Below are positions 1-9,426 of a stretch of DNA of 13,619 bases, one piece after another. The stretch spans positions 1 through 13,619 of the forward strand of contig CAIYWM010000375.1 of the NCBI GenBank assembly GCA_903929895.1, written 5' to 3'. Position numbers and translations under genes: made by a program. The notes below the pieces were generated by a model. It made no database searches, was not told where the DNA came from, and worked only from the letters and a program-made list of their open reading frames with translations. The first letter of the stretch is position 1. Every line of letters starts with the position of its first letter. This DNA is from an uncultured Alphaproteobacteria bacterium (lineage in GTDB: Bacteria > Pseudomonadota > Alphaproteobacteria > Reyranellales > Reyranellaceae).

Positions 1-601
<601 letters not shown>

Positions 602-1156
602 TTAGGCAACTCCCTTCATGGCAAGCTGCAAGCGCTGCAGCTTGCTGCGGACGGACGAATCGAACAGGCGCGAGCCGACCTTCACGACGAGACCGCCGAG
701 AATGTCGGGTTCGACGCGCGCGTCGATGGAAACCTTGTTACTGCCCAGCACCGAGCGCAGCGAATCGCTGAGCTGCTGCAGCTGGGCGGGCGAAAGCGGA
801 ACGGCAGAGGTGACCGTCGCGGTGGTCTCGCCACGGCGGGCGGCGAGTTCGGCGAGGAACGCCGAGGCCATCGCCGGCAGGTCGCGGGCTCGGCCGTTGG
901 CCGCCACGGTACCGACGAAATTACGGGTCAAACCGGAGATGCCGGCGGCGTCGAGGACGGCGAGCAGAGCCTTGCCCTGCAGGGCGCGCGGAATGACCGG
1001 GCTGGCGATGAGCCGGGCGAGATCCGTGCTCTCGGCGACCATCTTGCGAAAGGTGGCGAGGTCCTGCGCGACCTGATCGAGGGACTTGGCGCCGTCCGCG
1101 AGCTCAAAAAGGGCGCTGGCGTAGCGTCCGGCAACGCCGGTGGTTGCGGTGGTCAC
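602..1156 (-). CDS. atpH: F1F0 ATP synthase subunit delta
   Basis: The delta (OSCP-like) subunit joins the F1 head to the peripheral stalk made of the b subunits. From the GTG start chosen here the protein has 184 residues, the usual alphaproteobacterial length. Family features are the N-terminal helical domain beginning near GVAGRYASALFELA, and the C-terminal block with the PDILGGLVVKVGSRLFD motif, where a Gly-rich strand precedes the last helix. An ATG at 1195 would add 13 residues (a Pro/Gly/Arg-rich leader) but has no evident ribosome site. The GTG at 1156 has a strong purine-rich site eight bases upstream and gives the canonical N-terminus, so I prefer it. It is the first gene of the visible atp operon and abuts atpA directly. 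Confidence 0.96.
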   Translation of the reverse strand: MTTATTGVAGRYASALFELADGAKSLDQVAQDLATFRKMVAESTDLARLIASPVIPRALQGKALLAVLDAAGISGLTRNFVGTVAANGRARDLPAMASAFLAELAARRGETTATVTSAVPLSPAQLQQLSDSLRSVLGSNKVSIDARVEPDILGGLVVKVGSRLFDSSVRSKLQRLQLAMKGVA

Positions 1157-1164
1157 GTCGAGAG

Positions 1165-1173
1165 CCTCTCCCC
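1165..1173 (-). promoter_or_regulatory. Ribosome binding site deciding the atpH start
   Basis: On the minus strand this reads GGGGAGAGG, eight bases before the GTG at 1156. It favours that GTG over the in-frame ATG at 1195. It fits a Shine-Dalgarno site well by eye; no calculation was done. Confidence 0.65.
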
Positions 1174-1343
1174 TGCCGCAGAACACGGCCGGCAAGCCAT
1201 TGGAATTACACGCTTTTCTTCAGCAGAACGCTCCGCGTCGCTTGCCGCCCCACCCCGGAAAAGCGCGCGTTGCTACCATGCTGCATTTCCCGGCGCAACG
1301 TCGGCAAAGCACTGTTCTACAGCGGTTTTTCGGCGCGGGGGTC

Positions 1344-3611
<2,268 letters not shown>

Positions 3612-3624
3612 TGGGGTAGTTTAT

Positions 3625-4281
3625 ATGAAGTTCTTCGTCGATACCGCCGATGTTGCCGATATCACGGATCTCGCGGCCTCCGGCCTGCTCGACGGCGTGA
3701 CGACCAACCCCTCGCTGATCGCCAAGTCCGGCCGCCAGATGCTCGACGTCATCAAGGAGATCTGCGCCATCGTCCCCGGCCCGGTCAGCGCCGAAACCGT
3801 CGCGACCGATCACAAGACGATGCTCGAGGAAGGCCGCAAGCTCGCCAAGCTGGCGAAGAACGTCACCGTGAAGGTCCCGCTGACGCCGGACGGTCTCAAG
3901 ACCTGCAAGGTGCTGACCTCCGAAGGCACGATGGTGAACGTCACCCTCTGCTTCTCGGCGGCGCAGGCGCTGCTGGCAGCCATGGCCGGCGCCACGTTCG
4001 TATCGCCCTTCGTCGGCCGCCTCGACGATATCGGCCAGGACGGCATGCATCTGATCGGCGAGATCATGACGATCTACCGCCAGTATCCGCACTTCAAGAC
4101 CGAGGTCCTCGTGGCCTCGATCCGCCATACCCAGCACGTGATCGCCGCCGCCAAGCTCGGCGCCCATGTCGGCACCCTGCCGCCCAACGTGCTGCGCCAG
4201 CTCTTCAAGCACACGTTGACCGACAATGGCCTCAAGGCCTTCCTCGACGACTGGGCCAAGACCGGCCAGTCGATCCTCTGA
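3625..4281 (+). CDS. tal: Transaldolase, TalC/fructose-6-phosphate-aldolase-like family
   Basis: This short (218-residue) class I aldolase-fold enzyme should transfer dihydroxyacetone units between sugar phosphates in the pentose phosphate pathway. The family core is clear: [13 protein letters not shown] at the N-terminus, [13 protein letters not shown] (24-37), the Schiff-base lysine in [10 protein letters not shown] (K83), NVTLCFS (105-111), [11 protein letters not shown] (127-137) and ASIRHTQHV (164-172). Two positions point to transaldolase rather than fructose-6-phosphate aldolase. Glu58 replaces the Gln of E. coli FsaA, and Phe129 replaces its active-site Tyr131; the same combination occurs in Bacillus TalC. 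The ATG at 3625 has a GGGGT stretch eight bases upstream and gives the standard N-terminus. The upstream in-frame extension lies within priA and is not used. It is the first gene of a close-packed plus-strand block. Confidence 0.93.
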   Translation: MKFFVDTADVADITDLAASGLLDGVTTNPSLIAKSGRQMLDVIKEICAIVPGPVSAETVATDHKTMLEEGRKLAKLAKNVTVKVPLTPDGLKTCKVLTSEGTMVNVTLCFSAAQALLAAMAGATFVSPFVGRLDDIGQDGMHLIGEIMTIYRQYPHFKTEVLVASIRHTQHVIAAAKLGAHVGTLPPNVLRQLFKHTLTDNGLKAFLDDWAKTGQSIL

Positions 4282-4296
4282 CCCGGAGACGGGCGC

Positions 4297-5028
4297 ATGG
4301 CCAATGACGGGACGATTCCGGCGCCCGACGGCTCCGGCCGGCAGGTGAAGCTGATCACCGCCGACGACGTCGTGGCCTATCTCAAGGCCCATCTCGATTT
4401 CTTCGACAAGCATGGCGAGCTGGCGGCCGAAATGGGCATCACGCCGCGCGTCCAGGGCCCGGGCGTCATCGACATGCAGCAGGCGATCCTGAAGCGGCTG
4501 CGCGGCGAGATCGAGAAGCTCAAGGTCGAGCGCACCGAGATCATCGCCAACTCCAAGCAGAACCAGATCGTCCAGAACCGCATCCAGGCGGCGGTCATCA
4601 GCATCATCCAGGCGACGACCTTCGAGAAGATGATCCACGTCGTGACGCACGAGCTGCCCGAGCTGCTCGACGTCGACTTCATCACGCTGGCGATCGAGGC
4701 CAATGCCGACGCCCCCAAGCGCGTGCCGGTGCGCGGCGTCTACGTTCTGGCGCCGGGCGCCATCGATGCCGCCATAGGGCCGGACAAGCATGCCCGCCTG
4801 CGCTCCAGCATCGTGGGCGAGGAAGCGTTCTTCGGTGACGTCGCGCGCTTCGTGAAGTCCGACGTGCTGATGCGCCTGCAGGTCTCGTCGGGTTCACCCG
4901 ACGGCGTCATGTGCTTCGGCGCGCGCGATCCCGAGGCCTTTGGGCCGGAGATGGCGACCGAGCTGCTGTTCTTCCTGTCGAAGGTGCTGGAGAACACGAT
5001 CCGCGCCTGGCTCGACCTGCCCGAGTAG
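4297..5028 (+). CDS. DUF484 family protein (GAF-like domain)
   Basis: This 243-residue cytoplasmic protein belongs to the DUF484 family, whose molecular role is not established. The N-terminal signature VVAYLKAHLDFFDKH (25-39) is characteristic. It is followed by a probable coiled coil (about 60-100, LKRLRGEIEKLKVERTEI and on) and a C-terminal GAF-like alpha/beta domain (about 105-240). The ATG at 4297 has GGAG about eight bases upstream. It lies 15 bases after the transaldolase and 7 before xerC. A DUF484 gene just upstream of xerC is also found in E. coli and other proteobacteria, which suggests some link to chromosome-dimer resolution. That link is inferred from neighbourhood only. There is no signal peptide or membrane segment. 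Confidence 0.9.
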   Translation: MANDGTIPAPDGSGRQVKLITADDVVAYLKAHLDFFDKHGELAAEMGITPRVQGPGVIDMQQAILKRLRGEIEKLKVERTEIIANSKQNQIVQNRIQAAVISIIQATTFEKMIHVVTHELPELLDVDFITLAIEANADAPKRVPVRGVYVLAPGAIDAAIGPDKHARLRSSIVGEEAFFGDVARFVKSDVLMRLQVSSGSPDGVMCFGARDPEAFGPEMATELLFFLSKVLENTIRAWLDLPE

Positions 5029-5035
5029 CATCGTC

Positions 5036-5968
5036 GTGAGTGTCGCAGACGCACTGGCGGCGTGGCGCGACTGGCTGAAGAGCGAGCGCCGGCTCGCCGA
5101 CCACACGCTCATCGCCTACGAGCACGACGTCGCAACCTTCCTCGGCTTCATGGCGACCTATCTCGGCGAGACGCCGACGCTCGAGGCGCTCGCCCGGCTG
5201 AAGCCCGCAGAGTTCCGCGCCTGGCTGGCCGAACGCTCGCGCCAGGGGATGGCGCGCTCCTCGACGGCCCGCGCCTTCTCCTCGGTGCGCTCCTTCTTCC
5301 GCTTCCTCGACAAGAACAAGCTCGCCCACAACGCGAGCATTGGCACCATCCAGACGCCCAAGCTGCCGCGCTCCGTACCGAAGGCGCTGAGCGAGCGCGA
5401 CATGGAGGATCTGCTCGCGGCCGAACCCGACCAGGAGCGCGCGCCGTGGATCGACCTGCGCGACGCCGCGGTGCTGATCCTCCTGTATGGCGCGGGCCTG
5501 CGCATCGGTGAGGCGCTGTCGCTCACCAGGGCGGAGGTCGACGACCTCCTGAAGAGCGGCCGTGACACGCTCGCCGTCACCGGCAAGGGCAACAAGACAA
5601 GGCTGGTGCCGCTGCTGCCGCAGGCACTGCAGGCGCTCCGGAAGTATCGCGACGCCTGCCCGTGGCTCGCGGCGGCGAAACCCTCGGATCGCATCTTCAT
5701 GGGCGCGCGCGGCGGCGCGCTCGATCCGGCCATCGTGCAGAAGCGGGTGCGCGAGATCCGCCGCGATCTCGGCCTCGCCGAAAGCGTGACGCCGCATGCG
5801 CTGCGCCACTCCTTCGCCACCCACCTGCTGGGCGCCGGCGGCGACCTGCGCACCATCCAGGAGCTGCTGGGCCACGCGTCGCTCTCGACGACCCAGCGCT
5901 ACACCGACGTGGACGCCACGCGCCTCGCCGCCGTCTATCGCGCCGCCCATCCGCGCGCCAAGGGCTGA
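5036..5968 (+). CDS. xerC: Tyrosine recombinase XerC
   Basis: XerC acts with XerD at the dif site to resolve chromosome dimers at division. From the GTG at 5036 the product has 310 residues, the normal Xer length. The N-terminal SAM-like core-binding domain spans about residues 1-95 and the catalytic domain about 115-300. All catalytic residues are visible: R156 in LLYGAGLRIGEAL, K184 in TGKGNKTR, H254 and R257 in TPHALRHSFATHLL, H280 in LLGHASLSTTQ and the nucleophile Y289 in RYTDVD. The ending VYRAAHPRAKG and the DUF484 neighbour favour XerC over XerD. The GTG lies seven bases after the DUF484 stop with only a poor ribosome site, so coupled translation is likely. The in-frame ATG at 4940 would give an Arg/Ser/Cys-rich leader inside DUF484 and is rejected. 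This is a housekeeping recombinase, not the integrase of a mobile element. Confidence 0.94.
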   Translation: MSVADALAAWRDWLKSERRLADHTLIAYEHDVATFLGFMATYLGETPTLEALARLKPAEFRAWLAERSRQGMARSSTARAFSSVRSFFRFLDKNKLAHNASIGTIQTPKLPRSVPKALSERDMEDLLAAEPDQERAPWIDLRDAAVLILLYGAGLRIGEALSLTRAEVDDLLKSGRDTLAVTGKGNKTRLVPLLPQALQALRKYRDACPWLAAAKPSDRIFMGARGGALDPAIVQKRVREIRRDLGLAESVTPHALRHSFATHLLGAGGDLRTIQELLGHASLSTTQRYTDVDATRLAAVYRAAHPRAKG

Positions 5969-5971
5969 TCG

Positions 5972-6676
5972 ATGCCGTACCATATCGGCATTGTCGCCTG
6001 CTCCGCCGAGGGCGCAGCGCTCTGCTACAAGACCATCTGCGTCGAGGGCGCGGGCCTCCTGGGTCCGCACGCCCATCCGGAAGTCTCGCTGCACACCCAT
6101 TCGCTGGCCGACTATGTCGAGCGCCTCGATCGCGGCGACCGCGCCGGCGTGGCCGAGCTGATGCTGTCGTCGGCACACAAGCTCGCACGAGCGGGCGCGG
6201 ATTTCCTGATCTGCCCCGACAACACCATCCACCAGGCGATGAGCCACGTACTGCCGCACTCGCCCCTGCCCTGGCTGCACATCGCCGAGGTGGTGACCGC
6301 CGAAGCGGCGGCGCGCGGCTACCGGAAGCTCGGCCTCACTGGCACGCGCTGGCTGGTCGACAGCGAGGTCTATCCGGAGAAGATCGACGCCGAAGGGCTT
6401 GCTTGGCTGCGGCCGACCGAGGCCGAACGCGACGAAATCAGCCGCATCATCATGGACGAGCTGGTGCAGAGCCGCTTCACGCCGCAAGGCATCGCCACCT
6501 TCCAGCGCGTGATGGGCCGTATGAAACAACAGGGCTGCGACGCCGTCGTGCTGGGCTGCACCGAGATCCCGCTGATCATGAACGACGGCAACTCGCCCTT
6601 GCCGACGCTCGATTCGACGCGGCTTCTGGCGCGTGCAGCGCTGCGACGCGCCGTTACAGAGACTTCCGGAAGATGA
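5972..6676 (+). CDS. Aspartate/glutamate racemase family protein
   Basis: This 234-residue protein has the two-domain Asp/Glu racemase fold (COG1794, YgeA-like). Such enzymes invert amino acids using two acid/base residues, one from each domain, without a cofactor. It begins PYHIGIVACSAEGAALCY; the first active-site loop is ICPDNTIHQ (80-88) and the second VLGCTEIPLIM (193-203) with C196. Where many family members have a first catalytic Cys directly before Asn-Thr, this protein has Asp83; E. coli YgeA has Thr there. C196, the second catalytic Cys, is kept. Substrate and stereospecificity therefore cannot be assigned, and other chemistry is possible. The ATG lies three bases after the xerC stop, so it is probably cotranscribed. 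Its 3' end overlaps the convergent GNAT gene by 23 bases. Confidence 0.83.
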   Translation: MPYHIGIVACSAEGAALCYKTICVEGAGLLGPHAHPEVSLHTHSLADYVERLDRGDRAGVAELMLSSAHKLARAGADFLICPDNTIHQAMSHVLPHSPLPWLHIAEVVTAEAAARGYRKLGLTGTRWLVDSEVYPEKIDAEGLAWLRPTEAERDEISRIIMDELVQSRFTPQGIATFQRVMGRMKQQGCDAVVLGCTEIPLIMNDGNSPLPTLDSTRLLARAALRRAVTETSGR

Positions 6677-7070
6677 TCTCGCCGTCGTCCTGACGCCCTG
6701 TCTCTTCCCAACCGTTTTCCCGGTAGAAGCGCTCGGCCCGCGTGCCGGGTCCGGTGGTGAGTGTCGCCACGGCAAAGCCCGCGACCCGCAGATCCTCGCA
6801 GGCCAGCGGCAGCAGCGCGCGACCGAGGCCGCGGCCCTCGTAATCCGGGTGAACGAAGAGCCCGAAGATGGTGCCGTCGCGCGGATCGGCGACAGAGAAG
6901 CCCTGCACCGCCCCTGCCTCCTCCCAGACCCAGAAGGTCGCGTTCTCGAAGATCCAGTTGGCCGTCGTCTCGACCTTGCTCACGGAGGCCGCGCTCAGCT
7001 GGTTCTCGCGGACGGCAAGGCGCACTTCCGAAATGCGCGGACGGTCGGCGCTGGTCGCTTTGCGGATCAT
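6654..7070 (-). CDS. GNAT family N-acetyltransferase
   Basis: This 138-residue, single-domain GCN5-related acetyltransferase should transfer an acetyl group from acetyl-CoA to an unidentified amine. It opens with MIRKATSADRPRISEVR, the usual first strand and helix. It carries the CoA-binding motif A at about 71-87 (FVHPDYEGRGLGRALL; E78, G81 and G83 at the QxxGxG-type positions) and motif B RAERFYRENGWEE (111-123). There is no signal peptide. It starts 33 bases downstream of the radical SAM gene on the same strand, so the two are likely cotranscribed, and a GAGG lies about six bases before the ATG. Its stop lies inside the last codons of the convergent racemase gene. The substrate is unknown; nothing visible marks it as a ribosomal-protein or antibiotic acetyltransferase. 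Confidence 0.9.
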   Translation of the reverse strand: MIRKATSADRPRISEVRLAVRENQLSAASVSKVETTANWIFENATFWVWEEAGAVQGFSVADPRDGTIFGLFVHPDYEGRGLGRALLPLACEDLRVAGFAVATLTTGPGTRAERFYRENGWEETGRQDDGEIIFRKSL

Positions 7071-7102
7071 GAAGGCCTCGGGAGTCGACGAAGCGCGCGA
7101 CG

Positions 7103-8710
7103 TTACACGGCCCGTTGCAGAACGCCAGCGTCGCGCTTCTGCGGCTGAGATGGCGGTTCGCGCTCGAGCCCGGAGATCTGCCGGTCGATCTCCGCAACGA
7201 CCGACTTCGAGAACGGTCCGAGGTGCAGGTAGAGCATGAGCTGGATCACGACGACCTCCAGGGCGGCGGGGTTATGGCGGACAATGTCGACGAAGGTCCG
7301 CCAGAAGTGCCGCGCGAGGAAGGGCCGGACGACCGTCATGCGCCACATCAAACGCAGGAGCGTATTGCGGTCTCGCGGCGTGACGACCGGCCGAGCGGTC
7401 ACCGGATGGCTGGGCCGTCGCAGGTTGAGGCCCGACCGGCGGACGCGCTCGAAGTAGGCGCCCGGCCGGTACACGGCTTCGAGAATCGCCTTGTAGTCTT
7501 TCAGGATGTCGACGCGAGGCCGTCGGGTGATGAAGTTGAGTCCCGCCGTGCATTGATCGCCAAGCCCTTGATCAGCGAAGGCCAGCAGGCGGCCCTCCTT
7601 CTCCAGCCGGTGGGTCAGCTGCGTGGTGGGCAAGGCGGTCAGAAGGCCGACCATGCAGACCGGGATACAGGTGGCTTCGATGCACTCGATCATCGCCTCG
7701 GCCACGCCAAGTTCCTCGGTGTCGAAGCCCACGATGAAGCCTGCGATCACCATCATCCCCGCCGCATGGATCTTATGCACGCTCTCGGCCAGGCTGCGGC
7801 GCGTGTTCTGCTTCTTGCGCGTCGAAACGAGCGTTGCCGCGTCGGGACTCTCGATGCCCACGAAGATGGCGAAGAAGTTGGCCCGCTTCAGCATGTCAAG
7901 GAGCTCGACGTCGTCGGCCAGGTTGATCGAGGCCTCGGTCGAGAACATGAAGGGATAGCCGGTGCTCTTCTGCCAGGCCTCGAGCGCGGGGAGGAACTGC
8001 TTCAGCGCCTTCTTGCTGCCGATGAGATTATCGTCGACGAAGTCGACATGGCCGCGATAGCCGGCATCGTGCAGCGCCTGCAGTTCGGCCAGCATCTGCG
8101 GCACCGTCTTGGAGCGGGGCATGCGGCCAAACAGCTCGATGATGTCGCAGAATTCGCAGTTGAACGGGCAGCCGCGCGAGAACTGCACGCCGACGAAGAG
8201 GTAGTGGCTGAAATCGATCAGGTCGAAGCGCGGGATCGGACTCTTCGTGATATCGGTCGTGAACTTCTCCGCCTCGAAGCGCCCGGTCCTGGCGCCCGAC
8301 TCCCACGCCTCGACGAACTGTCCGATCACGCCCTCGGCCTCGCCGATCACCAGGAAGTCGGCATGCTCGAAGAGTTCGGGACTGGACATGGCGTCCGGCC
8401 CTCCGACGACCACCGGCTTGCCCAGCGCCTGGGCCATCCGGATGACCTCGAGCGAATCGACGCGCTGCGGCAGCATCCCGCCGGTCATGACCAGGTCCGC
8501 CCAAGCGAGGTCGGCCGGGTCGAGGTGGTCCTCGGCGTTGCGGTTTACCAGCTTGATGTTCCAGTCGCGCGGCAGCAACGCAGCCAGGGTCATGAGACCG
8601 AGAGGCGGCGCCGGACACCGCACCCCGTGGAGATCACACGCCGCCTGCAGGCTCCAGAACGAGTTCGGATTGAAGCGCGGGAAGATCATGAGAACATTCG
8701 GTGTCGTCAC
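7103..8710 (-). CDS. B12-binding-domain radical SAM protein (DUF4070-type C-terminus)
   Basis: This 535-residue cytoplasmic enzyme has three parts. The first is an N-terminal Rossmann-like cobalamin-binding-type domain (about 5-135: VLMIFPRF, PPLGLMTLAALLP, VVVGGPD, IGEAEG). The second is a radical SAM barrel (about 165-385) with the [4Fe-4S] motif C181-x3-C185-x2-C188, followed by YRGHVDFVDDNLIG and FVGIESPD. The third is a C-terminal region (about 400-510) resembling DUF4070, with a hydrophobic stretch near 483-500. The family includes hopanoid methylases such as HpnP and many proteins of unknown function. The motifs resemble HpnP in general layout, but I see no hopanoid genes nearby and cannot assign a substrate. 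The start is a GTG with AAGGAG five bases upstream. The classic DxHxxG cobalamin motif is not evident. It is followed by the GNAT gene. Confidence 0.88.
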   Translation of the reverse strand: MTTPNVLMIFPRFNPNSFWSLQAACDLHGVRCPAPPLGLMTLAALLPRDWNIKLVNRNAEDHLDPADLAWADLVMTGGMLPQRVDSLEVIRMAQALGKPVVVGGPDAMSSPELFEHADFLVIGEAEGVIGQFVEAWESGARTGRFEAEKFTTDITKSPIPRFDLIDFSHYLFVGVQFSRGCPFNCEFCDIIELFGRMPRSKTVPQMLAELQALHDAGYRGHVDFVDDNLIGSKKALKQFLPALEAWQKSTGYPFMFSTEASINLADDVELLDMLKRANFFAIFVGIESPDAATLVSTRKKQNTRRSLAESVHKIHAAGMMVIAGFIVGFDTEELGVAEAMIECIEATCIPVCMVGLLTALPTTQLTHRLEKEGRLLAFADQGLGDQCTAGLNFITRRPRVDILKDYKAILEAVYRPGAYFERVRRSGLNLRRPSHPVTARPVVTPRDRNTLLRLMWRMTVVRPFLARHFWRTFVDIVRHNPAALEVVVIQLMLYLHLGPFSKSVVAEIDRQISGLEREPPSQPQKRDAGVLQRAV

Positions 8711-8715
8711 GGCCG

Positions 8716-8721
8716 CTCCTT
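8716..8721 (-). promoter_or_regulatory. Ribosome binding site of the radical SAM gene
   Basis: AAGGAG on the minus strand, five bases before the GTG at 8710. It supports this non-ATG start. Confidence 0.7.
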
Positions 8722-8832
8722 CGCCTGGTAACAGGGAAAAGCATCAGCAATCGTCGATCGAGTGGCGGTCCGTCCGCTTCGTTACACAAAGTCGAAGTGG
8801 CAAACGGCTCTGAATTTGAGCACACGAACGCC

Positions 8833-8850
8833 GCCGGCACAATCGCCGGC
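8833..8850 (-). repeat. Short inverted repeat in the gap after the RibD-like gene
   Basis: Two GCCGGC hexamers (8833-8838 and 8845-8850) are separated by ACAATC and can form a 6-bp GC hairpin with a 6-base loop. It lies about 33 bases beyond the stop of the minus-strand RibD-like gene, in the 172-base gap before the radical SAM gene. A terminator role is possible, but no T-run follows. The rest of this gap shows no gene, and I found no convincing promoter in it. Confidence 0.3.
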
Positions 8851-8882
8851 ATTCGCCCCGTCACTTCAATCAGGAGATGGTT

Positions 8883-9410
8883 CTATCGGGCCGCTTCGTA
8901 GACGACATGCAAGGCGCCGCCTCTGCGCGGTTCGCAGGACTTCAAGGTGAGCTTGAGTTCCGGCGTGCCGAGCGCAATGAGCGGGATGCCGTCGCCCAGC
9001 ACGATCGGCACGATCGCAATCTCGAGCACGTCCAGCTTGCCGGCAGCGATCATGCCGCGGATCAGCTGCGCACCGCCCTCGACCCAGACCCGCCGATAGC
9101 CGCGCGCTTCCAGCTCGGCGGCCACGACCGCGAGTTCGCCCGAGCGCGCCTCGACGGCGCGCGGCGGATCGAGCAGCGGGCGATGGGTCATGACGATCGT
9201 GGGCTTGTCGCCATACGGCCACTCGCCGAAGCCGCGCGTGACCTCGTAGGTGTCACGTCCCATCAGGATCGCATCGATGCCCGCCATCAGCGCGTCGAAG
9301 CCGAAGTCCTGCGGCGGGTAATCCTCCAGCCAGTCGAACGAGCCATCGGCGCGCGCGATCTTGCCGTCGAGCGACATCGCGATGTGGCAGTGCCAGATCG
9401 TCTTTTCCAT
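8883..9410 (-). CDS. Dihydrofolate reductase-fold protein (RibD C-terminal family)
   Basis: This 175-residue protein has the NADPH-dependent reductase fold shared by dihydrofolate reductase and the reductase half of RibD. Family marks are MSLDGKIA (12-19), FDALMAGIDAILMGRDTYE (38-56), WVEGGAQLIRGM (109-120) and PIVLGDGIPL (135-144). It lacks the deaminase half of RibD and the usual folA motifs. It probably reduces some carbonyl, imine or pterin-like substrate, but which one cannot be read from sequence. It is cytoplasmic. The ATG has GAGAGG three bases upstream, and the gene begins 16 bases after the porin stop, so it is the last gene of the hydrolase-porin-reductase unit. It is unlikely to be the housekeeping folA or ribD. 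Confidence 0.86.
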   Translation of the reverse strand: MEKTIWHCHIAMSLDGKIARADGSFDWLEDYPPQDFGFDALMAGIDAILMGRDTYEVTRGFGEWPYGDKPTIVMTHRPLLDPPRAVEARSGELAVVAAELEARGYRRVWVEGGAQLIRGMIAAGKLDVLEIAIVPIVLGDGIPLIALGTPELKLTLKSCEPRRGGALHVVYEAAR

Positions 9411-9426
9411 CTGCCTCTCGCCAAAG

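Noticed and set aside
1205..1210. TGTAAT on the minus strand as the -10 element of an atp operon promoter
   Set aside because: It is a good -10 match about 49 bases before the atpH start, but no acceptable -35 element sits 16-18 bases upstream, so I did not list it as a promoter.
5036..5968. Tyrosine recombinase as a sign of an integrated mobile element
   Set aside because: The protein is the housekeeping XerC type next to DUF484. No tRNA, attachment repeats, phage or plasmid genes lie nearby.
4907..6775. 622-codon open frame on the minus strand
   Set aside because: It is antisense to xerC and the racemase gene, both with intact catalytic motifs. It has no recognisable domain.
7103..8710. 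Assignment of the radical SAM protein as hopanoid C-2 methylase HpnP
   Set aside because: The domain layout is similar, but no hopanoid synthesis genes are present and the N-terminal sequence differs from what I recall of HpnP. The substrate is left open.
7115..8731. 538-codon open frame on the plus strand
   Set aside because: It is a shadow of the radical SAM gene, which has the CxxxCxxC motif and a good ribosome site.
8701..8901. Small 66-codon plus-strand frame in the gap between the radical SAM and RibD-like genes
   Set aside because: There is no plausible ribosome site, it overlaps both flanking genes, and the product has no recognisable features.
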